From contig JBHYGK010000045.1 of NCBI GenBank assembly GCA_051859045.1, forward strand, positions 1 to 64,000: DNA of 64,000 bases, given 5' to 3'. The notes under the pieces are model-generated. The model searched no databases, was not told the origin of the DNA, and worked only from the letters and a program-made list of their open reading frames with translations. Below, piece by piece: positions 51,393 through 59,218 of this stretch. A program made the position numbers and the translations under genes. Each line of letters opens with the position of its first letter. Position 1 is the stretch's first letter. This DNA is from JBHYGK01 sp051859045 (GTDB lineage Bacteria; Pseudomonadota; Gammaproteobacteria; Xanthomonadales; Xanthomonadaceae).

Positions 51393-51749
51393 ATGCATCA
51401 CCGCGTCGCAACGCTCATCGCGGCCTCGCTGATCGCGCTCGCGCCGCTGGCCGCGCCCACCGCGCGGGCCCACGGCGGCGGCGTCAACGCCCAGGGCTGC
51501 CACCACGACCGCGCCAACGGCACCTACCACTGCCACGCGACCGCCGGCCTGCGCGCCCGCGACAGCAGCGAGGAGACCTACCTCCGGCCGACCGATCCGG
51601 CCGAGTGGCCCGCGCCGGGCACCTACTACCGCAACTGCGCCGAGGTCCGTGCCGCCGGCGCCGCGCCGCTGCGCGCGGGCGAGGCCGGCTACGCGCGGCA
51701 CCTCGACCGCGACGGCGACGGCGTGGCCTGCGAGCGGCCGCGGCGATGA
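51393..51749 (+). CDS. Secreted YHYH-like / Excalibur calcium-binding protein
   Basis: A 118-aa exported protein. Signal peptide (about residues 1-25, ending ARA); a His/Cys segment HGGGVNAQGCHHDRANGTYHCH (part of a YHYH-like motif); and a C-terminal Excalibur domain (about 78-115: YYRNCAEVRAAG, YARHLDRDGDGVACE) with the Asp-rich DRDGDGVACE calcium loop. Members are extracellular; their targets are unknown. The next gene overlaps by four bases (ATGA). Confidence 0.8.
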   Translation: MHHRVATLIAASLIALAPLAAPTARAHGGGVNAQGCHHDRANGTYHCHATAGLRARDSSEETYLRPTDPAEWPAPGTYYRNCAEVRAAGAAPLRAGEAGYARHLDRDGDGVACERPRR

Positions 51750-52261
51750 GCGCGCCGCGCCGCGCGGCCGCCGCCGCGCTGCTCGTCCTCGCGCTCGCCC
51801 TGTCCGCGCCTGCCGGGGCGACGCCGCCCGCGACCACCGTCGCGGCGCCCGCCGCCGACGACACCCCGCCGGGCGGCTGGCCGCGCCCGCCGCGCCCCGT
51901 GGAGACCTACGAGGACTTCCTCGCCTGGCGCGCCGAGCAGGCGCGCATCGCCGAGGCGTCGGGCTGGCGCCTCGGCGAGGACGCGGTCGAGCTCGCGCCC
52001 TGCGGCGGCGGCCGCGCGCTGTGCCTGGTCAGCGCGTGGTGCCGGCATCCCGAGGCCTCGTGCGAGGCCCTGCGGGCGGGCCTCAACCCGGTGCGCAGCG
52101 ACGTGGGGCCCGGCGGCATCCGGCCCGGCGTCGGCGTCTGCGAAAACGCCTTCGGCGGCGAGACCGTCGAGCTGCACCACCGCGACGCCGGGCGCCTCGA
52201 GGGCTTCTGCCGCTTCCCGGACGGCAGCCTCGTCTCGTCCGAGTCGCTCTGGATCTGGTAG
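51746..52261 (+). CDS. Secreted Cys-rich protein with DUF333-like C-terminus
   Basis: A 171-aa exported protein with a signal peptide (about residues 1-25), a Pro-rich linker and a domain with several Cys (LAPCGGGRALCLVSAWC, EASCEAL). The end (VCENAFGGETVELH to GFCRFPDGSLVSS) resembles the DUF333 pattern of small putative hemolysin-type lipoproteins. This is a by-eye match. It is translationally coupled to the Excalibur gene. Confidence 0.6.
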   Translation: MSAPRRAAAAALLVLALALSAPAGATPPATTVAAPAADDTPPGGWPRPPRPVETYEDFLAWRAEQARIAEASGWRLGEDAVELAPCGGGRALCLVSAWCRHPEASCEALRAGLNPVRSDVGPGGIRPGVGVCENAFGGETVELHHRDAGRLEGFCRFPDGSLVSSESLWIW

Positions 52262-52340
52262 CCGCGTCCACGTCGCCGCCCCGGTCCGCCGCGGCGGGCC
52301 TTCACCCCGCGTGGCCGCCGGGGCGCCCAAGGTGGCGTCC

Positions 52341-53300
52341 ATGAAGAACGCCATCGCCGCCGCCATCTTCTACGCGCGCTTCGCGCTGCCGTTCTCCCGG
52401 ATCGGCTTCCGCCGCCGCGTGGGATCCGGCCATCCCCTCGCGCACCGCTTCGACGGCCAGCGCTGGGTGGTCAGCGGCGCCACCGGCGGCATCGGCCGCG
52501 CGATCGCGCTGGGCGCCGCGATGCGCGGCGCCACGGTGCTGGCGCTGGGGCGCGACGCCGCCAAGCTCGAGGCGCTCGCCGCCCGCGCCCGCGAGGCGGG
52601 GCTGGCCTGCCTGGGCCGGATCGAGCCGGTGCGCGTGGACCTCGCGTCGATGCGCGACGTCGCCAGCAGCGCCGCGGACATCGCCGCGGCCGGCCGGGTG
52701 GACGTCGTCGTGCACAACGTCGGCCTGATGTGCCACGCCTTCGCGCGCACCGCCGAGGCCGTCGAGCAGGGCCTGGCGACGAACCTGCTGGGCCACTGGG
52801 TGCTCGACCAGGGGCTGCGCGCCGGCGGCGCGCTGGACGCGACCAGCGCGATCATCGCGATGAGCTCCGGCGGCATGTACGGCGCGGCCCTCGACCTCGA
52901 CGCGCTCGAAGCCGCCGACGCCGCCACCCACAACGGCTTCGCCGCCTACGCCCAGCACAAGCGCGCCCAGGTCGAGCTGGTGAAGCACTGGAACGGCCTC
53001 GGCCCCGACGCGCCGCGCGCCTGGGCGATGCACCCGGGCTGGGTCGACACCGACGGCGTGCGCACCGCGCTGCCGGGCTTCCGGCGCCTGTTCCAGCGCG
53101 TGCTGCGGGGCGGCGCCGAGGGCGCGGATACCGCGCTGTGGCTGGCCGCCGAGCGTCCGCCGACCGGCGAGGGCGGGATCTGGCTCGACCGCCACCGCGA
53201 CACCGAGCACGCCTTCGGCTTCACCCGCGCCGGCGCCGGCGCGCCCGCGCTGGTGGGCTGGCTGCAGGCGCGCGCGGCGCGTGCGCTGGCGGTGCGCTGA
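52341..53300 (+). CDS. Short-chain dehydrogenase (DHRS12-like)
   Basis: A 319-aa SDR. Cofactor motif SGATGGIGRA (45-54), NNAG-equivalent HNVG (125-128), catalytic Ser near 175 and Tyr203-x3-Lys207 (YAQHK). An N-terminal extension of about 40 aa and a C-terminal extension make it longer than classical SDRs, as in the DHRS12 group. I start at ATG 52341; the frame's TTG or GTG codons upstream lack a ribosome site. The substrate is unknown. Confidence 0.85.
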   Translation: MKNAIAAAIFYARFALPFSRIGFRRRVGSGHPLAHRFDGQRWVVSGATGGIGRAIALGAAMRGATVLALGRDAAKLEALAARAREAGLACLGRIEPVRVDLASMRDVASSAADIAAAGRVDVVVHNVGLMCHAFARTAEAVEQGLATNLLGHWVLDQGLRAGGALDATSAIIAMSSGGMYGAALDLDALEAADAATHNGFAAYAQHKRAQVELVKHWNGLGPDAPRAWAMHPGWVDTDGVRTALPGFRRLFQRVLRGGAEGADTALWLAAERPPTGEGGIWLDRHRDTEHAFGFTRAGAGAPALVGWLQARAARALAVR

Positions 53301-53327
53301 GGCCGTCGCACCGATCCGCGGCGCGGC

Positions 53328-54080
53328 TCAGGCCGGCCGCGGCGGCGCCGCAGGCCAACCGCCCGAGAACGGGATGATCGTGCCGGTGTGGAAGCGCCCG
53401 CGCATCGTCGCGAGGTAGGCCACCAGTTCGCCCACCTCGTCCGGCTCGCCCAGGCGTCCCGCCGGCACCTGCGACGCGATGAACGCGCGGCCCGCGGGAT
53501 CGTCGACGAAGCGCGCGCGCGGGAAGTAGGCCTCGGAGGCCAGGTAGTTCGGCGCGATCGCGTTGACCGGGATGCCGGCCGGCGCCAGCTCGATCGCCAG
53601 CGAGCGCACCAGCGCGTTCGCGGCGGCGCGCGCGGCGTCGGGGATGGCGCCGCCGGGCATCGGCAGCGCCGTGCGGCAGGAGGTGACCAGGATCACCCGG
53701 CCCTCGCCCTGGCCGCGCAGGCGCGGGATGGCGGCCTGCACGAGGCGGAAGGGCGCGACCACGAGGGCCTCGAGCGTCGCGCGCAGGTCGTCGATCGAGG
53801 CGTCGGCGATCGGGCCGTGCAGGGCGGGGAAGGTGTCGTTGCTCAGCAGCGCGTCGATGCGGGGCGCCGCGGCCCAGGCGGCCTCGACCAGCGCGGCTGG
53901 GTCCTGCTCGGGCATGGCCTCGGCGCCGGGATGCGCGTGTTCGAACGCGGCGCGCGCGCCGGGGTCGGTGAACGCCGGGTCGTGCGCCAGCACGCGGAAG
54001 CCGCGGGCCAGCAGGGCCTGCAGCGCGGGCGGGCCGACGAAGGACGTCGCGTGGGTGAGCAGGGCGGTCGGTCGCGGCAT
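53328..54080 (-). CDS. Halohydrin-dehalogenase-like SDR with altered catalytic Tyr
   Basis: A 250-aa protein. Instead of a Gly-rich NAD(P) motif it has THATSFVG (T9-x4-F14-x-G16), which fits the T-x4-[FY]-x-G halide-pocket motif of halohydrin dehalogenases. Further similarity to HheC-type enzymes: LLSNDTFP, AIAPNYLASEAYFP and RLGEPDEVGELVAYLA. At the triad (Ser-x12-Tyr-x3-Arg) it has Ser134 and Arg151 with correct spacing, but residue 147 is Pro instead of Tyr. It is therefore either inactive as a dehalogenase or acts differently. Transcribed divergently from the esterase-BVMO gene across 147 bases. Confidence 0.75.
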   Translation of the reverse strand: MPRPTALLTHATSFVGPPALQALLARGFRVLAHDPAFTDPGARAAFEHAHPGAEAMPEQDPAALVEAAWAAAPRIDALLSNDTFPALHGPIADASIDDLRATLEALVVAPFRLVQAAIPRLRGQGEGRVILVTSCRTALPMPGGAIPDAARAAANALVRSLAIELAPAGIPVNAIAPNYLASEAYFPRARFVDDPAGRAFIASQVPAGRLGEPDEVGELVAYLATMRGRFHTGTIIPFSGGWPAAPPRPA

Positions 54081-54193
54081 GGGCGGGCTCCGGGGCGAGG
54101 CCTCCAGCCTCGACCCGCGCGCGGCCATGGGGCCATTGGACGAAGGGGCAGGGGGTGGTTGTCGCCCCTCGCGCGGCCTCGACCACGCTCGCC

Positions 54194-54199
54194 TATGCT
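54194..54199 (+). promoter_or_regulatory. Candidate -10 element of the fusion gene
   Basis: TATGCT, 28 bases before the ATG at 54228; no good -35 at standard spacing. Confidence 0.3.
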
Positions 54200-54227
54200 C
54201 GGCGGCCTGAGACCCGGGGACCACACG

Positions 54228-56609
54228 ATGACCGACGCCTGGCGGGCCCGCCTGCTCCGCGCCTCGCTGCGCCTGCTGCTCAAGCCCGCGCTGTCGCCGC
54301 GCACGCCGGTGCCCGCGCAGCGCCGGCGCGTCGAGCGGCTGGCGGCGCTGACCCGGCACGCGCCGGGCGTCGCGCGGGCGCGGGGCGCGCTCGGCGGCGT
54401 CGCGGTCGAGTCCTGGCGCACCGATGGTGCCGCCGCGCCGGTGCGCCCCGGCGCGATCCTCTGGCTGCACGGCGGGGCCTACGCGATCGGCTCGCCGCGC
54501 ACCCACGCCGCGCTTGCGTCCTCGCTGGCCCGGCAGTCGGGCCTGCCGGTGCACGTGCCGGACTACCGGCTGGCGCCCGAGCATCCCTTCCCCGCGGCGC
54601 TCGACGACGCGCTGGCGGCCTACGCCGCGCTCGCCGCCGAGGGCCCGGTGCTGCTGGCCGGCGACTCGGCCGGCGGCGGCCTCGCGCTGGCCACCGCGCT
54701 GCAGGCGCGCGCGGCCGGGCTGCCGGCGCCGGTCGCGCTGCTGCTGCACTCGCCTTGGGTCGACCTGCGGCCGGGCGTGCTGCCCGCGCCGGTGCCGGGC
54801 GAGGCGATGCTCGACGCCGCCTGGCTGGAGGCCTGCGCGCGCGCCTACGCCGGCGAGGCCGCGGGCGACCCACGGGTCTCGCCGCTGCTGGCCGACCTCG
54901 CCGGTCTGCCGCCGGTGCTGGTGCAGTGCGGCGAGGACGAGCTGCTGGCCGGGCAGTCGCGCGCGCTGGCCGCGGCGCTGCGCGATGCCGGCGTCGACGC
55001 GACGCTGGAGGTGGTGCCCGGCCGCTGGCACGCCTTCGCGCTGCACGCCGGCCTGCTGCCCTCGGCCGACGCCGCGGTGCTGGCGCTGGCGCGCGCCGGC
55101 CTGCGCGCGCTCGACGCCGCGCTGCCGCCGCGCCACGGCGAGCACGCGGTCGTGGTGCTGGGCGCCGGCATGTCGGGCCTGTGCACCGCGATCGGCCTGC
55201 AGCGCGCCGGGCGCCCGGACGTCGTGCTGCTGGAGCAGTCCGAGGGCCTCGGCGGCACCTGGTGGGACAACCGCTACCCCGGCGCCGAGGTCGACGTGCC
55301 CGCGCCGGCCTACGCCTTCTCGTTCGCGCCCAACCCGCGCTGGACCAAGCGCTTCGCCGACGCGCCGCAGATCCACGCCTACCAGTCGACGCTGGCGGCG
55401 GCGCACGCGCTGCACGCGCGGACGCGGCTGGGCACGCGGCTGGTGGAGGCGCGCTGGGACGAGCGCGACGCGCACTGGCACTTCCGCACCGCGGCCGGCG
55501 ACACCCTGCGCGCGCGCTGGTTCGTCTGCAGCACCGGGCCGCTGAGCCAGCCGCGCTGGCCCGACATCCCCGGGCTGGAAGACTTCCGCGGCCTGCGACT
55601 GCACACCGCGCGCTGGGACGCGTCCGCGCCGCTGGACGGCGCGCGCGTGGCGGTGATCGGCACCGGCTCCACCGCGGTGCAGCTGGTGCCGCCGATCGCC
55701 CGCCGCGCCGCGCGCCTGCACGTGTTCCAGCGCACCGCGAACTGGGTGCTGCCGAGGCTCGAGCGGCGCTATCGCTGGTTCGACGGCCTGCTCGCGCGGG
55801 TGCCGCCCTACGCGGCGCTGGTGCGCGCGGGCTGGGTGGCCTTCCTCGAGCTCACCCGCCGCGGCTTCGAGGACGGCAGGCTGATGCGCCGCTTCATGCT
55901 GTGGCTGGCCGCGCGCCACCGCCGCACCCAGCTGCCCGATCCCGCGCTGCGCGCCGCGCTCACGCCCGACTATCCGCTGGGCTGCAAGCGCATCATCTAC
56001 GCCAGCGACTACTACCCCACCCTGATGCAGCCGCACGTCGAGCTGGTCACCACCGGCATCGAGCGCATCACGCCCACCGGCATCCGCTGCACCGACGGCA
56101 GCGAGCGCGAGCTGGACGCGCTGGTCTGCGCCACCGGCTTCGACACCGTGCAGCTGCTGCAGTCGATCCGCGTGGAGGGCCGCGACGGCCGCACGCTGGC
56201 CGAGGCCTGGCGCGACGGGCCCGAGGCCTTCCACGGCATCGCCGTGGCCGGCTTCCCCAACCTGTTCCTGATGCTCGGGCCGAACACGGCCACCGGGCAC
56301 ACCTCGACGCTGCTGTTCATCGAGCCCGCGGTGCAGCACGCCATCGCGTGCATGCGCGCGGTCGAGGCCGGCGGGCACCGCGCGATCGAGGTGCGCGAGG
56401 ACGCGCAGCGCGACCACAACGCCGCGCTGCAGCAGCGCCTGGCCGGGTCGGTGTGGGCGCAGTGCCGAAGCTGGTACCGGCTGGAGGGCGGGCGGGTGGT
56501 GGCGATCTTCCCGGGCTACACCCGCGAGTACGTGCGCGCGGTGCGCGAGCCGGACTGGGCGGCCTACCGCTTCGCGCCCGCCGCGCACCCCGACACCGCC
56601 GCCCCTTGA
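54228..56609 (+). CDS. Fused HSL-type esterase and Baeyer-Villiger monooxygenase
   Basis: A 793-aa two-domain protein in one uninterrupted frame. Residues 1 to about 300 form an alpha/beta hydrolase of the hormone-sensitive-lipase group: oxyanion-hole motif HGGAY (81-85), nucleophile Ser147 in GDSAGG, Asp237 and His268. Residues about 305-793 form a class B flavin monooxygenase: FAD motif GAGMSG (312-317), GGTWWDNRYPGAEVD, the Baeyer-Villiger fingerprint FRGLRLHTARW (453-463) and the NADPH motif GTGSTA (478-483). The fusion implies ketone oxidation to an ester or lactone followed by hydrolysis on the same chain. The neighbours are SDR proteins, which could supply the ketone; the substrate is unknown. 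Confidence 0.9.
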   Translation: MTDAWRARLLRASLRLLLKPALSPRTPVPAQRRRVERLAALTRHAPGVARARGALGGVAVESWRTDGAAAPVRPGAILWLHGGAYAIGSPRTHAALASSLARQSGLPVHVPDYRLAPEHPFPAALDDALAAYAALAAEGPVLLAGDSAGGGLALATALQARAAGLPAPVALLLHSPWVDLRPGVLPAPVPGEAMLDAAWLEACARAYAGEAAGDPRVSPLLADLAGLPPVLVQCGEDELLAGQSRALAAALRDAGVDATLEVVPGRWHAFALHAGLLPSADAAVLALARAGLRALDAALPPRHGEHAVVVLGAGMSGLCTAIGLQRAGRPDVVLLEQSEGLGGTWWDNRYPGAEVDVPAPAYAFSFAPNPRWTKRFADAPQIHAYQSTLAAAHALHARTRLGTRLVEARWDERDAHWHFRTAAGDTLRARWFVCSTGPLSQPRWPDIPGLEDFRGLRLHTARWDASAPLDGARVAVIGTGSTAVQLVPPIARRAARLHVFQRTANWVLPRLERRYRWFDGLLARVPPYAALVRAGWVAFLELTRRGFEDGRLMRRFMLWLAARHRRTQLPDPALRAALTPDYPLGCKRIIYASDYYPTLMQPHVELVTTGIERITPTGIRCTDGSERELDALVCATGFDTVQLLQSIRVEGRDGRTLAEAWRDGPEAFHGIAVAGFPNLFLMLGPNTATGHTSTLLFIEPAVQHAIACMRAVEAGGHRAIEVREDAQRDHNAALQQRLAGSVWAQCRSWYRLEGGRVVAIFPGYTREYVRAVREPDWAAYRFAPAAHPDTAAP

Positions 56610-56633
56610 CGCCGCGCGCCGGCGGCGTAGCCT
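56606..56633 (+). promoter_or_regulatory. Promoter of the NAD salvage operon
   Basis: TTGACG (56606-56611), 16-bp spacer, TAGCCT (56628-56633). Transcription would begin near 56640, a few bases before the first copy of the 16-bp hairpin element. Confidence 0.6.
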
Positions 56634-56645
56634 TGGCTCCAGCGA

Positions 56646-56661
56646 GCGGACAGACCGCCCG
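56646..56661 (+). promoter_or_regulatory. Repeated 16-bp element, copy 1 (nadM leader)
   Basis: GCGGACAGACCGCCCG. It can fold as GCGG-ACAGA-CCGC. It lies 43 bases before the nadM ATG (first base to first base), at the predicted 5' end of the message. An identical copy precedes nadV. Confidence 0.6.
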
Positions 56662-56688
56662 TGGCCACCATCACCGTGAGGGATTCTC

Positions 56689-57738
56689 ATGGATTACGAC
56701 TACCTCGTCTTCATCGGGCGCTTCGAGCCGTTCCACAACGGCCACGCCGCGGTCGCCCGCCACGCCCTCGCGCGCGCCAGCAAGCTCATCGTCCTCGTCG
56801 GCTCGGCCGACACCCCGCGCACCATCAAGAACCCCTGGAGCGTCGCCGAGCGCGCCGTGATGATCGAGGCCGCCCTCGGCCCCGATGCCGCGCGCGTGCT
56901 GGTCCGGCCGCTGCGCGACCACCTCTACAACGAGGCCCTGTGGGTGGCCTCGGTGCAGCGCACCGTGGCGGAGGCCGTCCGCGCCGACGGCGGCGCGCCC
57001 GACGCGCGCATCGGCCTGGTCGGCATGGACAAGGACGCCTCGAGCTACTACCTGCGCGAGTTCCCGCAGTGGGGGCTGGTGGAGGTGCGCCACGCCGAGA
57101 CCCTGTCGGCCACCGAGCTGCGCCGGCACCTGTTCGAGGCCAACCGGCTCGACAGCCACGGCGGCCTGATGCTGATCCGCGCCAACGTGCCGGGCCCGGT
57201 GTTCGAGATGCTCGAGGCCTTCCGCCGGCACAGCCCCGCGTTCGCGCAGCTGGTGGCCGAGCAGCGCTTCATCGACGCCTACCGCGAGGCCTGGGCCGAC
57301 GCGCCGTATCCGCCCACCTTCGTCACCACCGACGCGGTGGTGCTGCACTCGGGCCACGTGCTGCTGGTGCGGCGCCGCGCCGAGCCCGGCAAGGGCCTGT
57401 GGGCGCTGCCCGGCGGCTTCATCCGCCCCGACGAGGGCCTGCTCGAGGGCTGCCTGCGCGAGCTGCGCGAGGAGACCCGGCTGAAGCTGCCGCTTCCGGT
57501 GCTGCGCGGCTCGCTCAAGGGCCAGCAGGTGTTCGACCACCCCGACCGCAGCCTGCGCGGGCGCACGATCACCCACGCCTTCCACTTCGCCTTCCCGGCC
57601 GGCGAGCTGCCGGCGGTGCGCGGCGGCGACGACGCCGACAAGGCGCGCTGGATCCCCGCCAGCGAGGCCCTCGAGATGGGGCCGCAGCTGTACGAGGACC
57701 ACCTGCACATCCTCGAGTTCTTCCTCGCGCGGACCTGA
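56689..57738 (+). CDS. nadM: Bifunctional NMN adenylyltransferase / Nudix hydrolase
   Basis: A 349-aa protein. The N-terminal NadM-type adenylyltransferase has GRFEPFHNGH (about 8-17), GMDKDASSYYLREFPQW and LSATELRRHLF, and makes NAD from NMN and ATP. The C-terminal Nudix domain (about 205-345) has the box GFIRPDEGLLEGCLRELREE followed by TRL; the last Gly of the box is Arg, as often in this fusion. The Nudix part of characterised fusions cleaves ADP-ribose, recycling NAD breakdown products. First gene of a four-gene operon. Confidence 0.93.
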   Translation: MDYDYLVFIGRFEPFHNGHAAVARHALARASKLIVLVGSADTPRTIKNPWSVAERAVMIEAALGPDAARVLVRPLRDHLYNEALWVASVQRTVAEAVRADGGAPDARIGLVGMDKDASSYYLREFPQWGLVEVRHAETLSATELRRHLFEANRLDSHGGLMLIRANVPGPVFEMLEAFRRHSPAFAQLVAEQRFIDAYREAWADAPYPPTFVTTDAVVLHSGHVLLVRRRAEPGKGLWALPGGFIRPDEGLLEGCLRELREETRLKLPLPVLRGSLKGQQVFDHPDRSLRGRTITHAFHFAFPAGELPAVRGGDDADKARWIPASEALEMGPQLYEDHLHILEFFLART

Positions 57739-57757
57739 GCCGCGCGCCACCCCGACG

Positions 57758-57773
57758 GCGGACAGACCGCCCG
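57758..57773 (+). promoter_or_regulatory. Repeated 16-bp element, copy 2 (before nadV)
   Basis: Identical to the nadM leader element. It lies 44 bases before the nadV ATG, in the 63-base intercistronic region. No promoter is visible here, so an RNA-level role is plausible. Confidence 0.6.
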
Positions 57774-57801
57774 ACCCCCACGACGCGAAGGAGCTTCCGT
57801 C

Positions 57802-59208
57802 ATGCCCATCCTCGACCTCTCCAACCCGCTGCTCAACACCGACAGCTACAAGGCCAGCCACTGGCTGCAGTACCCGCCCGGCACCGACGCCACGTTCTTC
57901 TACGTCGAGTCGCGCGGCGGCGTGCACGACCGCACCGTGTTCTTCGGCCTGCAGTCGATCCTCAAGGAGGCGCTCGGCCGCGCGGTGACGCATGCCGACG
58001 TCGACGCCGCCCGCGACCTGTTCGCCGCCCACGGCGAGCCCTTCAACGAGGCCGGCTGGCGCGACATCGTCGAGCGCCTCGGCGGCCGCCTGCCGGTGCG
58101 CATCCGCGCGGTGCCCGAGGGCAGCGTGGTGCCCACCCACCACGCGCTGGTGACCATCGAGTCCACCGACGCGGCCGCCGCCTGGGTGCCGTCCTACCTC
58201 GAGACCCTGCTGCTGCGGCTGTGGTACCCGGTGACCGTGGCCACGATCAGCTGGCACGCCAAGCAGGTGATCCGCGGCTTCCTCGCGCGCACCAGCGACG
58301 ACCCCGAGGGCCAGCTGCCGTTCAAGCTGCACGACTTCGGCGCGCGCGGCGTGTCCAGCGCCGAGTCCGCCGCGATCGGCGGCATGGCCCACCTGGTGAA
58401 CTTCCTCGGCACCGACACCGTCTCGGGCCTGCTGGCCGCGCGCGCCTACTACGGCGCGCCGATGGCGGGCTTCTCGATCCCCGCCGCCGAGCACAGCACG
58501 ATCACCAGCTGGGGGCGCGAGGCCGAGGTGGAGGCCTACCGCAACATGCTGCGCCACTTCGGCAGGCCCGGCGGGCTGGTGGCCGTGGTGTCGGACAGCT
58601 ACGACATCTTCCACGCGATCCGCGAGCACTGGGGCCGGACCCTGCGCGAGGAGGTCATCGCCTCCGGCGCCACGGTGGTGGTGCGGCCGGACTCGGGCGA
58701 CCCGGTGGCGGTGGTGCACCAGTGCCTGGAGCTGCTCGACGAGGCCTTCGGCCACGACGTCAACGCCAAGGGCTACAAGGTGCTGCGCCACGTGCGGGTG
58801 ATCCAGGGCGACGGCGTGAACCCCGGCAGCCTGCGCGCGATCCTCGAGCGCATCACCAGCGCCGGCTACGCCACCGACAACGTGGCCTTCGGCATGGGCG
58901 GCGCGCTGCTGCAGAAGCTCGATCGCGACACCCAGAAGTTCGCGCTCAAGTGCTCGGCGGCGCGCGTCGACGGCCGCTGGATCGACGTCTACAAGGACCC
59001 GGTGACCGACAAGGGCAAGCAGAGCAAGCGCGGCCGCGTGGCCCTGGTGCGCCACCGCGAGTACGGCACCTGGCGCACGCTGGCCCAGGGCGAGGCCGCG
59101 CCGCTGGGCTTCGAGGACGCGATGGTGACGGTGTGGGAGGACGGCGCGCTGGTGCGCGAGTGGACCTTCGACGAGGTCCGCGCCCGCGCGGACGCGGAGC
59201 GGCTGTGA
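57802..59208 (+). CDS. nadV: Nicotinamide phosphoribosyltransferase
   Basis: A 468-aa type II phosphoribosyltransferase (NAMPT-like) that makes NMN from nicotinamide and PRPP, bypassing deamidation. Family segments include NTDSYKASHWLQYPPGT, DFGARGVSSAESAAIGG, AEHSTITSWGRE and VVVRPDSGDPV. A strong Shine-Dalgarno AAGGAG precedes the ATG. NMN can go directly to the NadM or NadR product in the same operon. Confidence 0.94.
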   Translation: MPILDLSNPLLNTDSYKASHWLQYPPGTDATFFYVESRGGVHDRTVFFGLQSILKEALGRAVTHADVDAARDLFAAHGEPFNEAGWRDIVERLGGRLPVRIRAVPEGSVVPTHHALVTIESTDAAAAWVPSYLETLLLRLWYPVTVATISWHAKQVIRGFLARTSDDPEGQLPFKLHDFGARGVSSAESAAIGGMAHLVNFLGTDTVSGLLAARAYYGAPMAGFSIPAAEHSTITSWGREAEVEAYRNMLRHFGRPGGLVAVVSDSYDIFHAIREHWGRTLREEVIASGATVVVRPDSGDPVAVVHQCLELLDEAFGHDVNAKGYKVLRHVRVIQGDGVNPGSLRAILERITSAGYATDNVAFGMGGALLQKLDRDTQKFALKCSAARVDGRWIDVYKDPVTDKGKQSKRGRVALVRHREYGTWRTLAQGEAAPLGFEDAMVTVWEDGALVREWTFDEVRARADAERL

Positions 59209-59218
59209 GGCGCCCGCG

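Noticed and set aside
56646..57773. NAD-sensing riboswitch as explanation of the repeated 16-mer
   Set aside because: The element is a short hairpin without the multi-helix core or conserved loop of the NAD riboswitch classes as I know them. It is kept as an unnamed element.
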